A stretch of DNA of 49,277 nt, from positions 1 to 49,277 of the forward strand of contig NZ_BCUS01000041.1 in NCBI RefSeq assembly GCF_001591345.1. The letters are read 5' to 3'. Each line of letters starts with the position of its first letter. The first letter of the stretch is position 1. The stretch comes from Variovorax boronicumulans NBRC 103145. GTDB lineage: Bacteria; Pseudomonadota; Gammaproteobacteria; Burkholderiales; Burkholderiaceae_C. Below, in pieces: positions 1 through 8,248 of this stretch. The notes beneath the pieces were generated by a model. It was given only the letters and a program-made list of their open reading frames with translations. It searched no databases and was not told the origin of the DNA. The position numbers were made by a program, and so were the translations under genes.

Positions 1-662
1 GGTGCGGCGGGTGCAGGCGCAGTCACGGGCGCCGGGGCTTGCACCATCGGGGCCGCGGGCGCCGCCTTTTCCATCGTCCGCGCTTCGTCCTTCTGGACCG
101 ACGCTGCCGCAGGGGCTTCGCGCCGCCGCGACGCTTCACGCGTTTCCTGCGTCTCGCGCTGCTTCAGGGTTTCTTTCGCATCGCGCGCCGCTTCGCTGCG
201 CTGCGCAGCGGGCGGTGTCATGTCCGCCGTTGCGGCCGGTTCAGCGGCTGGCGCAGGTGCTGCGGCTACTGCCGGTGCTTCGGCCGATTGCGCAGGCGCA
301 GGCGGTGCCGACGCCGGCGCGGGCGCCCCGGCCACTTGCGCCTCGCCATCGAGCCGCGCGTCGGGCACCGGCTCGCGATGCCACAGCACGGTAACGAAGG
401 TCGCCACGAGCACGGTCGCGAAGGCCGCGTTCCACGGCATGCGCGAACGCGGACTGCCGCCGCCGAACAGGCGTCGCCACCACGGCGCGGCCTGAACCGC
501 AGGGCCGGCCGCCGGCGCGGAGGCCGCGGCGAGGTTGTGCGCCATCTTCAGGATCGCCTCGCGCGTGTGGGCCGCGGGCACGGCGTCGCGATCGGGCGCG
601 TGGTCCAGCGCGCGACGCAGCCGCGGGTCGTGCAGGTCGTCGTCGTCCATGCCGGTGCTCAT
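1..662 (-). CDS. putative anti-sigma/regulatory single-pass membrane protein (partial, runs off left edge)
   Basis: An open frame starts with ATG at 662 and continues to the window edge without a stop. It overlaps the sigma factor stop codon as ATGA, so the two are translationally coupled. The N-terminal part is acidic (four Asp near the start) and then amphipathic. One transmembrane segment lies at about residues 82-98, after a WWRRLFG stretch. Beyond it the protein is rich in Ala, Pro, Glu and Gln, as expected of a periplasmic or disordered tail. The position directly after an ECF sigma gene suggests an anti-sigma role. I see no zinc-binding ZAS motif (HxxxCxxC), so the role rests on context only. 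It could instead be a structural membrane protein. Confidence 0.6.
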   Translation of the reverse strand, partial: MSTGMDDDDLHDPRLRRALDHAPDRDAVPAAHTREAILKMAHNLAAASAPAAGPAVQAAPWWRRLFGGGSPRSRMPWNAAFATVLVATFVTVLWHREPVPDARLDGEAQVAGAPAPASAPPAPAQSAEAPAVAAAPAPAAEPAATADMTPPAAQRSEAARDAKETLKQRETQETREASRRREAPAAASVQKDEARTMEKAAPAAPMVQAPAPVTAPAPAA

Positions 663-1333
663 GCCCGCTGCTCCAGCACCGACAGGTAGCGTTCCATGCA
701 GCCACGCAGCTTCTGCAGCCCGTAGCGCAGGCGGCTGCGCACGGTCTCGAAGCCGATCTCCAGCCGGGCCGCGAGCGCGTCGACGGTCAGGCCGTCTTCA
801 TGGTGCAAGAGAAAAGCCGCGCGCTGCTCGGCCGGCAGTTCGTCCAGGCAGGCCAGCAGCCGACGCCCGGCGGCGCGCCAGAACGCCAGCTCTTCGGCCG
901 ACGGGTGCGCCGACAGGTCGGTGGCTCCGTGGACGCCACGGTCGAGCGCGGGCACCGCGTCGCCGTCGTCGTCGGTCGCGTGGCCATCGAGCGTCACCTC
1001 GCGCCCACTCACGCGCAGGCGGTCCATCGCGAGGTTGTGCGCGATGGTGAAGGCCCAGGTGCGCCAGGTGGCGCCCTGCGGCGAGAAGCTGTCGCGCGCC
1101 GAGATGATCCGCACCCAGGTGTCCTGGAACACCTCGTCGGCCTGCGCGGCCAGCCGCGCGCCGAGCAGGCGCTTGACGAAGCGGAACAGGCCGCCTTCGT
1201 GGCGCGCATAGAGCACGTCGAAGGCGGCGGCGTCGCCGTGGGCGTAGGCCAGCATCAACTGATCGTCGGGCATGGCGTCGCGCTCGGTGGCGGTGCGGGC
1301 AGCAGCAGAAGGGGCGCGTGGCAGCGCAGACAT
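659..1333 (-). CDS. ECF-family RNA polymerase sigma factor
   Basis: This is a small sigma-70-family protein with region 2 (from DDQLMLAYAHGDAAAFDVLYARHE to the DEVFQDTWVRI and TWAFTIAHNLAMDRLR segments) and region 4 (LPAEQRAAFLLHHEDGLTVDALAARLEIGFETVRSRL). That is the normal two-domain layout of ECF sigma factors. The frame can be extended to a GTG at 1366, but I prefer the ATG at 1333. Another ATG at 1273 begins exactly at region 2. The acidic insert between regions 2 and 4 (around residues 115-135) is unusually long and Asp-rich. The gene is followed by an overlapping membrane-protein gene, the usual sigma/anti-sigma arrangement. The inducing signal is unknown. Confidence 0.88.
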   Translation of the reverse strand: MSALPRAPSAAARTATERDAMPDDQLMLAYAHGDAAAFDVLYARHEGGLFRFVKRLLGARLAAQADEVFQDTWVRIISARDSFSPQGATWRTWAFTIAHNLAMDRLRVSGREVTLDGHATDDDGDAVPALDRGVHGATDLSAHPSAEELAFWRAAGRRLLACLDELPAEQRAAFLLHHEDGLTVDALAARLEIGFETVRSRLRYGLQKLRGCMERYLSVLEQRA

Positions 1334-1442
1334 CGCAGGATTGTCACCCGAGCTTGTACGGCGCACGGCGGCGATCGGGGTTAGGTCGAAACGCGATCCG
1401 ACGCATTCGATCGCAGAAAAATCGACCTGAAAACGCCGGGAG

Positions 1443-1472
1443 TTGAACTGGGCCCAAAGCCTGGGCTATAAT
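1443..1472 (+). promoter_or_regulatory. sigma-70 promoter of the tRNA gene
   Basis: TTGAAC at 1443-1448 and a perfect TATAAT at 1467-1472 are separated by 18 bases. The -10 lies about 28 bases before the mature tRNA 5' end, a normal leader length for a monocistronic tRNA transcript. Confidence 0.75.
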
Positions 1473-1500
1473 TTTGGGCTCGGTGCTGAATTGCACTGAC

Positions 1501-1577
1501 GGCTCTTTAGCTCAGTCGGTTAGAGCGATGGAATCATAATCCACAGGTCCGCGGTTCGAGTCCGTGAAGAGCCACCA
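1501..1577 (+). tRNA. tRNA-Met (anticodon CAT)
   Basis: A full cloverleaf can be drawn. The 7-bp acceptor stem pairs GGCTCTT with AAGAGCC. The D stem is GCTC/GAGC. The anticodon stem is ATGGA/TCCAC with an A-C mismatch at its top, and the loop ATCATAA gives anticodon CAT. The T stem is CGCGG/CCGTG with TTCGAGT in the loop, and CCA is encoded. The acceptor begins with a paired G-C, so it is not an initiator tRNA. CAT could also be tRNA-Ile2, whose C34 is modified to lysidine. Sequence alone does not settle this, but elongator Met is the simpler call. Confidence 0.93.
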
Positions 1578-1608
1578 ACACAGCCTCCCCGCCCCGGCGG
1601 AATGGCTC

Positions 1609-1645
1609 AAAAAGCCCTAAGTTTTCAACGACTTAGGGCTTTTTT
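1609..1645 (+). terminator. Rho-independent terminator after the tRNA
   Basis: The inverted arms AAAGCCCTAAGT and ACTTAGGGCTTT enclose an 8-base loop and are followed by a run of T. The A run before the left arm makes the structure usable from the opposite strand too. Confidence 0.88.
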
Positions 1646-1648
1646 CGT

Positions 1649-1816
1649 TCAGGCGTCCGATGCCGTCTCGCCCACCGGCACCCGGTCCAGCCGGAACGCC
1701 TCGGGCTCGCAGTGCACCAGGCGCCAGCCGTGGGCGCCGTGCAGCTGCAGTTCGTCCATCACGTCCGTCAACGTGCCGATGAGTTCGGTGCCCCAAAACC
1801 TGCGTGCGCCGCGCAC
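1649..1816 (-). pseudogene. short coding remnant or small hypothetical protein
   Basis: A 55-codon frame from a GTG at 1816 to a TGA at 1649 has codon use like neighbouring genes and a protein-like sequence. It contains TDVMDELQLHGAHGWRLVHC and an acidic C-terminus. The pattern of a helix followed by G-x-x-G-W-x-L-V resembles the C-terminal half of small DUF4177-like proteins. No good N-terminus or ribosome-binding site is visible, and the upstream DNA loses coding character. I therefore think it is the 3' end of a gene truncated near 1816. It ends a few bases from the tRNA terminator, which could serve it on the minus strand. Confidence 0.35.
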
Positions 1817-1854
1817 GGGGTTTCCATGAGATTCCTAGTGCCTGCTGAATGGAA

Positions 1855-1916
1855 AACGGGACCGCAGCGCCAGCTCTACGGTTTGTTGACCGATGACTTA
1901 GGAAGACGGTCCCGTT
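1855..1916. repeat. 10-bp inverted repeat with nested small hairpin
   Basis: AACGGGACCG at 1855-1864 and its exact complement CGGTCCCGTT at 1907-1916 face each other across 42 bases. A smaller CGGT/ACCG pair sits inside. The rest of 1817-2007 shows no convincing gene. The structure could be terminal repeats of a tiny insertion remnant or a structured RNA. Confidence 0.45.
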
Positions 1917-2007
1917 CCATCCATCGGACGAGTCCGAAAGCGGGTGCGGCAAACATAGGCACATGGCGAAACTGTGAACAAAGCCCCTGGGACTTCTTAC
2001 AAAGCAC

Positions 2008-2042
2008 AAGGCCCTCGCGAGTCGGCGACTCGCAAGGGCCTT
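2008..2042 (-). terminator. strong hairpin ending the dmp operon
   Basis: Sixteen-base arms at 2008-2023 and 2027-2042 pair with a single wobble around a 3-base loop. The hairpin lies 28 bases past the dmpI stop. There is no uridine tract after it, so it may act mainly as a 3' barrier to RNA decay or as an imperfect intrinsic terminator. Confidence 0.6.
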
Positions 2043-2070
2043 GAAAAAGAAAGCGCCGCAGCGCGAAGCG

Positions 2071-2262
2071 TCAGCGTCCGAGGTCTTTGGCGGACACGCC
2101 GCCGATGCCCCAGTTTTCCTTGGGCATGTCGTGCAGCCACACGCGCACGTTCTCCTTCGGCGCGTCGACGGCCTCGACGATGGCGCGGGTCACTTTCTCG
2201 ATCAGCGCGCGCTTCTGTTCTTCGGTGCGGCCTTCGATGAGGTAGATCTGTGCAAAGGGCAT
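2071..2262 (-). CDS. dmpI: 4-oxalocrotonate tautomerase
   Basis: The 63-residue product matches the 4-OT family in length. It isomerises 2-hydroxymuconate to 2-oxohex-3-enedioate in the dehydrogenase branch of meta-cleavage. After Met removal the catalytic Pro1 is N-terminal (PFAQIYLIEGR). Arg11 and Arg39 of the active site are present, and the conserved GIGG follows. Position 50, Phe in the well-studied Pseudomonas enzyme, is Trp here (ENWGIGG), a substitution known from other family members. It is the last gene of the operon, 38 bases after dmpH, and is followed by a strong hairpin. Confidence 0.94.
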   Translation of the reverse strand: MPFAQIYLIEGRTEEQKRALIEKVTRAIVEAVDAPKENVRVWLHDMPKENWGIGGVSAKDLGR

Positions 2263-2300
2263 CGTGTACTCCTGTTCGGTTCTTGAGTGCTTGATGCAGG

Positions 2301-3089
2301 TCAGACGAAGCGCAGGCCCACGCTGCCCATGCCCTGCACCTTCAGCGTGACGGCATCGCCGGCCTGCACGGCCACGGCCTCGGTGATGCCGCCCGACAGG
2401 ATCAGCGTGCCCGCCGGAATCTCCTCGCCGCGCGCGCCCAGGTGGTTGGCCAGCATCGCAATGGCCGCGGCCGGGTGGCCGAGCACCGCGGCGCCCGCGC
2501 CGAAGGCCACGGGCTGGCCGTTCTTCTCCAGCACGATGCCCACGGTGCGCAGGTCGACCTCGCTCGCGGGCACGGCGCGTCCGCCCACCACGAAGCGCGA
2601 GGCCGAGGTGTTGTCGGCCACCACGCTCTTCAAATCGAACTTGAAGTCGCGGTAGCGGCTGTCGATCACCTCGATGCCCGGCAGCACGAAGTCGGTGGCC
2701 GCGAGCACGGCGCCGATGTGGCAGCCCGGGCCGCTGAGCGCGCGCTTGGTGACGAACGCGATCTCGGGCTCGACCTTCGGATGGATGAGCTCGCTCACCT
2801 TGCATTCGCCGCCCTCGGGCAGTGCGTAGTTGTCGGCCATGAAGCCGAAGACCGGCGTGGTCACGCCCATCTGCTTCATCTTGGCGTGCGAGGTGAGCCC
2901 GGCCTTCAGCCCGATGATGCGGTGGCCGCGCGCGAGCTTGCGGCGGCGGATCTCGTTCTGGATGGCGTAGGCATCGTCCCAGTCCATCTCGGGATGTTCG
3001 TCGGTGATCTTGGGCGTGTCGCGCGCTTCCAGCTCGCAGGTTTCCAGGTGCTCGGCGAGCGCGGCGATGGTGTCTTTGTTGAGCTTCAT
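2301..3089 (-). CDS. dmpH: 4-oxalocrotonate decarboxylase
   Basis: The 262-residue protein belongs to the hydratase/decarboxylase (fumarylacetoacetase-like) family. It decarboxylates 2-oxohex-3-enedioate to 2-hydroxypenta-2,4-dienoate, normally in a complex with the hydratase DmpE so the unstable dienol is passed on. Family signatures seen are [12 protein letters not shown], the metal-binding region [11 protein letters not shown], and [21 protein letters not shown]. It is clearly paralogous to DmpE in this operon. Its position between dmpG and dmpI identifies it as the decarboxylase. Its ATG overlaps the dmpG stop as ATGA, indicating coupled translation. Confidence 0.93.
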   Translation of the reverse strand: MKLNKDTIAALAEHLETCELEARDTPKITDEHPEMDWDDAYAIQNEIRRRKLARGHRIIGLKAGLTSHAKMKQMGVTTPVFGFMADNYALPEGGECKVSELIHPKVEPEIAFVTKRALSGPGCHIGAVLAATDFVLPGIEVIDSRYRDFKFDLKSVVADNTSASRFVVGGRAVPASEVDLRTVGIVLEKNGQPVAFGAGAAVLGHPAAAIAMLANHLGARGEEIPAGTLILSGGITEAVAVQAGDAVTLKVQGMGSVGLRFV

Positions 3090-4159
3090 GCCGCGACTCC
3101 TTGTTGTTGCTGCTGCACGGCCTGGCGTGCGCGGGCCAGCGTGATGGCCGTGTCTTCGATCATGTCTTCCTGCCCGCCGACCATGCCGCGCCGCCCCAGC
3201 TCCACCAGGATCTCGCGCGCGGGCACGCCGTATTTCTTCTCGGCGCGCTTGGCGAACAGCAGGAAGCTCGAGTACACGCCCGCGTAGCCCAGCGTGAGCG
3301 AGTCGCGGTCGACGCGGATCATGTGGTCCATGATCGGCACCACGCGGTCCTCGGCCACGTCCTGGATGCGGAACACATCGACACCGGTCTCGATGCCCAT
3401 GCGGTCGCACACCGCCACGAACACCTCCATCGGCGTGTTGCCCGCGCCCGCGCCCAGGCCTGCAGCGGCGGCATCGATGCGGTTGGCGCCGGCCGCGACG
3501 GCCGCGACCGAGTTGGCCACGCCCATCGCGAGGTTGTGATGGCCGTGAAAGCCCAGCTCGGTGTCGGGCTTGAGCGCCGCGCGCACCGCGCAGATGCGCG
3601 CCGTGACATCGTCGGGCAGCATGTGGCCCGCCGAGTCGGTCACGTAGATGCAGTTGGCGCCGTAGCCTTCCATGAGCAGCGCCTGGCGCACCAGCGTCTC
3701 GGGCGAGGCCATGTGGGCCATCATGAGAAAGCCCACCGTGTCCATGCCGAGCCGGCGCGCCATGGTGATGTGCTGCTCGGACACGTCGGCCTCGGTGCAG
3801 TGCGTGGCCACGCGCACGGTGTGCACGCCCAGGCCGTGCGCCATGCGCAGGTGGTCCACGGTGCCGATGCCGGGAATCAGGAGCGCCGACACCTTGGCCT
3901 GCTTCATGAGCGGGATCACGGCGCCCAGATACGCTTCGTCGGAATGCGCGGGAAAGCCGTAGTTGACCGAGCTGCCGCCCAGGCCGTCGCCGTGCGTCAC
4001 TTCGATCAGCGGCACACCCGCTTCGTCGAGCCCGCTGGCGATGTGCGTCATCTGTTCGAGCGTCATCAGGTGGCGCTTGGGGTGCATGCCGTCGCGCAGC
4101 GTCATGTCGTGCAGGGTGACGCGGCGGCCCTGCAGGTGGGTGTTCGTGGGGGTGGTCAT
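3086..4159 (-). CDS. dmpG: 4-hydroxy-2-oxovalerate aldolase
   Basis: This metal-dependent class II aldolase cleaves 4-hydroxy-2-oxovalerate to pyruvate and acetaldehyde. Acetaldehyde is channelled to the partner DmpF. The N-terminal [16 protein letters not shown] carries the conserved Arg-Asp pair and the catalytic His of the DmpG/BphI family, and [15 protein letters not shown] holds the metal-binding histidines. The 357 residues exceed the usual length by about ten, because the C-terminus ends in a glutamine run ([12 protein letters not shown]) encoded by CAG/CAA repeats. The gene sits 10 bases after dmpF and overlaps dmpH by 4 bases. Confidence 0.95.
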   Translation of the reverse strand: MTTPTNTHLQGRRVTLHDMTLRDGMHPKRHLMTLEQMTHIASGLDEAGVPLIEVTHGDGLGGSSVNYGFPAHSDEAYLGAVIPLMKQAKVSALLIPGIGTVDHLRMAHGLGVHTVRVATHCTEADVSEQHITMARRLGMDTVGFLMMAHMASPETLVRQALLMEGYGANCIYVTDSAGHMLPDDVTARICAVRAALKPDTELGFHGHHNLAMGVANSVAAVAAGANRIDAAAAGLGAGAGNTPMEVFVAVCDRMGIETGVDVFRIQDVAEDRVVPIMDHMIRVDRDSLTLGYAGVYSSFLLFAKRAEKKYGVPAREILVELGRRGMVGGQEDMIEDTAITLARARQAVQQQQQGVAA

Positions 4160-4169
4160 GGGGGTGCTC

Positions 4170-5099
4170 CTAGGCCACGGCGGGCTCGGGTTGCGGGAGG
4201 CTGGCGAGCATCGCTTCGGCGAACATTTCGGCCGTGCGCGCCGCGGCGGCGGTCATGATGTCGAGGTTGCCGGCGTACTTGGGCAGGTAGTCGCCCAGGC
4301 CCTCGACCTCCAGGTAGATCGACACGCGGTGGCCGTCGAACACCGGTCCGTTCACGAGCTTGTAGCCCGGCACGTACTTGCGCACCTCGGCGATCATTTC
4401 GTGCACCGAGGCCGTGATGCGCGCCTCGTCGGGTGGGCCTTCGGTGAGGCAATGCACCGTGTCGCGCATGATCAGCGGCGGCTCGGCCGGGTTGACGATG
4501 ATGATCGCCTTGCCCTTGGCCGCGCCGCCCACGCGCTCGACCGCACCGGCCGTGGTGCGCGTGAACTCGTCGATGTTCTTGCGCGTGCCCGGGCCGACCG
4601 AGCGGCTCGACACGGTGGCCACGATCTCGCCGTATGCCACCGGCTGCACGCGCGACACCGCCGCCACCATCGGAATGGTGGCCTGCCCGCCGCAGGTGAC
4701 CATGTTGACGTTGGCCGGCCGCGCGCCGCCTTCCATCAGCAGGCTCTTGAGGTTGACCGGCGGCACGCAGAACGGGCCGATGGCCGCGGGCGTGAGGTCG
4801 ATCATCAGCACGCCCAGCGCGTTGAGCTTGGCGCTGTTCTCGGCGTGCACGTAGGCGCTGGTGGCGTCGAACGCGATCTGCACGCCGTCGGCCTGCACAT
4901 GCGGCAAGAGGCCGTCCACGCCTTCTGCCGTGGTCTTCAGGCCCATCTCGCGGGCGCGCTTCAGGCCGTCGGATTCGGGGTCGATGCCCACCATCCACAC
5001 GGGTTCGAGCACCGGGCTGCGCTGCAGCTTGGCGAGCAGGTCGGTGCCGATGTTGCCGGGGCCGATCAGCGCGCACTTGATCTTCGTTGGGGTCGTCAT
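4170..5099 (-). CDS. dmpF: acetaldehyde dehydrogenase (acylating)
   Basis: It oxidises acetaldehyde to acetyl-CoA with NAD and CoA, in a channelling complex with DmpG. The N-terminal Rossmann motif is [14 protein letters not shown]. The catalytic cysteine is in [11 protein letters not shown] (about Cys136). The C-terminal part [15 protein letters not shown] is typical of the family. At 309 residues it has the usual length. The gene lies 13 bases after dmpE, with an ATG start and a GGAGACAAC-type ribosome-binding site just upstream. Confidence 0.95.
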   Translation of the reverse strand: MTTPTKIKCALIGPGNIGTDLLAKLQRSPVLEPVWMVGIDPESDGLKRAREMGLKTTAEGVDGLLPHVQADGVQIAFDATSAYVHAENSAKLNALGVLMIDLTPAAIGPFCVPPVNLKSLLMEGGARPANVNMVTCGGQATIPMVAAVSRVQPVAYGEIVATVSSRSVGPGTRKNIDEFTRTTAGAVERVGGAAKGKAIIIVNPAEPPLIMRDTVHCLTEGPPDEARITASVHEMIAEVRKYVPGYKLVNGPVFDGHRVSIYLEVEGLGDYLPKYAGNLDIMTAAAARTAEMFAEAMLASLPQPEPAVA

Positions 5100-5112
5100 G
5101 GGGTTGTCTCCT

Positions 5113-5895
5113 TCAGTGGAAGCGCACCGAGCAGCCGCCGAGGCCGCCGATCGAGACGCGGAAGTTGTCGCCGGCCTTGGCGGGGAACATCGCGGCGAGC
5201 GCGCCCGACAAAATCACCTCGCCCGCCTTGAGCCCGATGCCCAGCGCGCCGAGCGTGTTGGCCAGCCACGCGACCGCGTTCACCGGCGAGCCGAGCGCGG
5301 CGGCGCCCGCGCCGGTGGCGATGATTTCGCCGTTCTTCTCCAGCACCATGCCGCAGGTCACCAGGTCGATGCGGCGCGGATCGACCGCGTGGTCGCCCAG
5401 CACGAACACGCCGCACGAGGCGTTGTCGGCCACGGTGTCGGCGATCTGGATCTTCCAGTCGCGGATGCGCGAATCGACGATCTCGAAGCAGGGCATCACG
5501 CACTCGGTGGCGGCCAGCACGTCGGCGTTGCCGATGCCGGGGCCCATGAGGTCGCGCTTGAGCAGAAAGGCGATCTCGCCCTCGGCCTTGGGCTGGATGA
5601 GCGTACGGCTGTCGATCGACTCGCCCTCGCCGACGACCATGCCGTCGAGCAGGTAGCCGAAGTCGGGCTGGAACACGCCCAGCATGTTCATCACGGCGCG
5701 CGAGGTGACGCCGATCTTCTTGCCGACGACGCGCTCTCCGGCGTCGAGGCGGCGCGCGATCATGCGCTGCTGCACGCCGTAGGCGTCGGCGATGGTGATG
5801 CCTTCGTGCCGGCTGGTGAGCGGCTCCACGACGCTGCGCTCGCGCAGCGCGTCGTAGAGCTCGTCGCCGAGCCGCTGGATGAGGGTGGGGTCCAT
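5113..5895 (-). CDS. dmpE: 2-hydroxypenta-2,4-dienoate hydratase (2-oxopent-4-enoate hydratase)
   Basis: This 260-residue hydratase adds water to 2-hydroxypenta-2,4-dienoate to give 4-hydroxy-2-oxovalerate, the substrate of DmpG. The fold and motifs are shared with Dmp[17 protein letters not shown], the metal site [10 protein letters not shown], and [19 protein letters not shown]. It receives dienol from both the hydrolase (DmpD) and decarboxylase (DmpH) branches. The gene begins 50 bases after dmpD, across a short tandem repeat. Confidence 0.94.
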   Translation of the reverse strand: MDPTLIQRLGDELYDALRERSVVEPLTSRHEGITIADAYGVQQRMIARRLDAGERVVGKKIGVTSRAVMNMLGVFQPDFGYLLDGMVVGEGESIDSRTLIQPKAEGEIAFLLKRDLMGPGIGNADVLAATECVMPCFEIVDSRIRDWKIQIADTVADNASCGVFVLGDHAVDPRRIDLVTCGMVLEKNGEIIATGAGAAALGSPVNAVAWLANTLGALGIGLKAGEVILSGALAAMFPAKAGDNFRVSIGGLGGCSVRFH

Positions 5896-5929
5896 GGTGG
5901 GTTCTGTCCTTTGCTCTGTCTCAGGTGAA

Positions 5930-5953
5930 TCAATCGGTCAATCAGTCAATCGG
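5930..5953. repeat. three tandem 8-bp repeats at the dmpD stop codon
   Basis: Three copies of TCAATCGG, the middle one with A for G at position 7, lie end to end. The copy nearest dmpD contains its TGA stop. Read on the minus strand, each repeat supplies another TGA in a shifted frame. Confidence 0.6.
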
Positions 5954-6770
5954 CTTCGTTCAGGAAGTCGCCGACCAGGCGGGCGAAGCGTGCGCTGTGC
6001 TCGATCTGCGTCCAGTGGCCGCAGCGGCCGAACACATGCAGCTGGCTGCGGGGAATCCACTGGCTCAGCGTGAGCGAGGTGGCCAGCGGAATCACCTGGT
6101 CTTCGCGGCCGTGGATCAGCAGCGTCTCGTGCGGCAGGGCGCGGATGGCGGCCTCCGGGCTCGCCATGGCATCGACCCAGCGCTGGCGCGGCGCCGGGAA
6201 CATCGCGCCGAAGGTCTCCTGGAAGCCGGGTCGCATGCTGGCCTCGTAGCGCAGCTGCGCGAGCTCGTCGGTGACGAGGGCGCGGTCGAACGCGAACACG
6301 TCCATGATCCGGCGCATGTTCGCGAACGAGGGCGTGTAGCCCCACACCGCGTCGAGCCCCGGCGTGATCGCGAAGGGCACGCCCACGCTGCCCATGAGCA
6401 CCAGCCGGCGCACGCGGTGCGGCGCGCGGATGGCCAGCGCCAATGCCATCGCACCGCCGAAGGAGTTGCCCACCACGTCGGCGCGTTCGATGTCGAGCGC
6501 GTCGAGCAGGTCGAGTGCCTGCTGCACCCAGGCGTCCATCGTGTAGGCCACGCCGGGCACGCGCTCGGTGAAGCCGAAGCCGGCCATGTCGGGCGCGATC
6601 ACGCGGCGCGTTTGCGCCAGCACCGGCAGCACCAGCCGCCAGTTGGCCCACGCGCTCACGCCCGGGCCCGAGCCGTGGATGAAGAGCACCGGCGCGCCCT
6701 CGCCCAGGTCGTGGACGTTGGTGTGGAAGGCGCCGGTGCGGATGCTGTTCGCGATTTCGGGGTTGCTCAC
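5946..6770 (-). CDS. dmpD: 2-hydroxymuconic semialdehyde hydrolase
   Basis: This alpha/beta hydrolase cleaves the C-C bond of the ring-fission product. It yields formate from 2-hydroxymuconic semialdehyde, or acetate from the ketone made from 3-methylcatechol. The triad is visible: nucleophile Ser103 in GNSFGGAM, Asp224 in GREDQVIP, and His252 in GRCGHWTQ. The oxyanion motif HGSGPG is near residue 32. I chose the GTG at 6770 because a GAGG lies 8 bases before it and the protein then starts like family members (SNPEIANSI). The frame could extend upstream into dmpC. The length is 274 residues. Confidence 0.93.
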   Translation of the reverse strand: MSNPEIANSIRTGAFHTNVHDLGEGAPVLFIHGSGPGVSAWANWRLVLPVLAQTRRVIAPDMAGFGFTERVPGVAYTMDAWVQQALDLLDALDIERADVVGNSFGGAMALALAIRAPHRVRRLVLMGSVGVPFAITPGLDAVWGYTPSFANMRRIMDVFAFDRALVTDELAQLRYEASMRPGFQETFGAMFPAPRQRWVDAMASPEAAIRALPHETLLIHGREDQVIPLATSLTLSQWIPRSQLHVFGRCGHWTQIEHSARFARLVGDFLNEAD

Positions 6771-6780
6771 CGCCGGGCCC

Positions 6781-8235
6781 TCACAGCTTGATGCAGACGT
6801 TGCGAAGTTCTGTGTAGAACTCAAGCGAATGCATGCCGCCCTCGCGGCCGATGCCCGACGACTTGGCGCCACCGAAGGCCGTGCGCAGGTCGCGCAGGAA
6901 CCAGCTGTTGACCCAGCAGATGCCGACCTGCACCTGCTTGGCCACGCGGTGCGCGCGGCCCAGGTTCTCTGTCCACACGGTGGTCGCCAGGCCGTAGTCG
7001 GTGGCGTTGGCCAGCGCGATGGCTTCCTCCTCGGTGTCGAAGGGCGCGATGTGGCAGCAGGGGCCGAAGATTTCCTCGCGGATCACCGAGGCCGTCTCGG
7101 GCAGGCCGGTCCAGATGGTGGGCTGCACCCAGTGGCCCTCGGCCAGCGCGCCGGGCATCGACGGCACGCCGCCGCCGGTGACGACGGTGGCGCCCTCCTT
7201 CACGGCCTTCTCGTAGTACGACAGCACCTTCTGCTGGTGCTCGCGCGAGATCAGCGGGCCGATGCCCACGCCGGCTTCCTCCGACGGGCCCGGCTTGAGC
7301 GCCTCGGCCTTGGCCTTGAGCGCCGCGACGAAGCGGTCGAAGATCGGCCGCTGCACGTAGACGCGCTCGGTGCCCAGACAGACCTGGCCGCAGTTCTCGA
7401 AGGCCGAGCGCGTGATGCCGGCCACGGCCTTTTCGAAATCGGCGTCGGCGAACACGATGCCGGCGTTCTTGCCGCCGAGTTCGAAGGACACGGGCCGCAC
7501 GCCCTTGGCGGCCGCACCCATGATGGCCTCGCCAGTGCGCGTCTCGCCCGTGAAGGTGATGCCGTCCACGCCCGGGTGCGTGGTGAGGAACTCGCCGGCC
7601 GAGTCGGGGCCGAAGCCGTGCACCACGTTGTAGACGCCCGGCGGGATGCCGACCGCGTTCATCACCTCGCCCAGCAGCGTGGCGGTGGCCGGCGTTTCTT
7701 CCGAGGGCTTGACCACCACCGTGTTGCCGCAGGCCAGTGCGGGGCCGACCTTCCAGGTCATGAGCAGCAGCGGCAGGTTCCACGGGCACACGACGCCGAT
7801 CACGCCCAGCGGCGAGCGCACGGCGTAGTTCAGCGCCTGCCCGCCGTCGGGCGTGGCCATCTCGAAGCTCTCGGTGGGCACGTTCTTCACGATGTCGGCA
7901 AACACCTTGAAGTTGGCCGCGCCGCGCGGGATGTCGACGTGCGAGGCCAGCGCGTGCGGCTTGCCGGTGTCGGCCATCTCGGCGGCCAGGAAGTCGTCGA
8001 AGCGCCGGTTGATCTCGTCGGCCACGGCATGCAGCAGCTCGACGCGGCGCGCGACGCTCATGCGGCCCCACTCGCCGTTGAGGGCCGCACGCGCGGCGCG
8101 CACGGCCGCGTCGACCTCGCTGCGGCCGGCCTCGTGCACCTTGCCGATGACGCGGTTGTCCACCGGCGCGCGGTTGTCGAAGGTCTTCGTCGTGGCGACG
8201 AACTCGCCGCCGATGAAGTTCATGAACTGTTTCAT
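6781..8235 (-). CDS. dmpC: 2-hydroxymuconic semialdehyde dehydrogenase
   Basis: An NAD-dependent aldehyde dehydrogenase of 484 residues that converts 2-hydroxymuconic semialdehyde to 4-oxalocrotonate (2-hydroxymuconate). It is the entry to the dehydrogenase branch used for catechol and 4-methylcatechol. The catalytic set is present: Asn153 in CPWNLPLL, Glu252 in FELGGKNA, and Cys286 in NCGQVCLGTE. The cofactor-binding GETRTGEAIM segment is also seen. The gene lies 13 bases after dmpB and 10 bases before dmpD. Confidence 0.95.
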   Translation of the reverse strand: MKQFMNFIGGEFVATTKTFDNRAPVDNRVIGKVHEAGRSEVDAAVRAARAALNGEWGRMSVARRVELLHAVADEINRRFDDFLAAEMADTGKPHALASHVDIPRGAANFKVFADIVKNVPTESFEMATPDGGQALNYAVRSPLGVIGVVCPWNLPLLLMTWKVGPALACGNTVVVKPSEETPATATLLGEVMNAVGIPPGVYNVVHGFGPDSAGEFLTTHPGVDGITFTGETRTGEAIMGAAAKGVRPVSFELGGKNAGIVFADADFEKAVAGITRSAFENCGQVCLGTERVYVQRPIFDRFVAALKAKAEALKPGPSEEAGVGIGPLISREHQQKVLSYYEKAVKEGATVVTGGGVPSMPGALAEGHWVQPTIWTGLPETASVIREEIFGPCCHIAPFDTEEEAIALANATDYGLATTVWTENLGRAHRVAKQVQVGICWVNSWFLRDLRTAFGGAKSSGIGREGGMHSLEFYTELRNVCIKL

Positions 8236-8248
8236 CGCACCGTCTCCT

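Noticed and set aside
1617..2009. Minus-strand open frame of 130 codons behind the tRNA
   Set aside because: Out of frame with the coding-like remnant at 1649-1816 and without protein-like sequence.
2442..3287. Long plus-strand open frame opposite dmpH/dmpG (281 codons)
   Set aside because: It lies wholly antisense to two certain genes, is rich in Arg, His and Gly with no domain, and is open only because of the high third-position GC.
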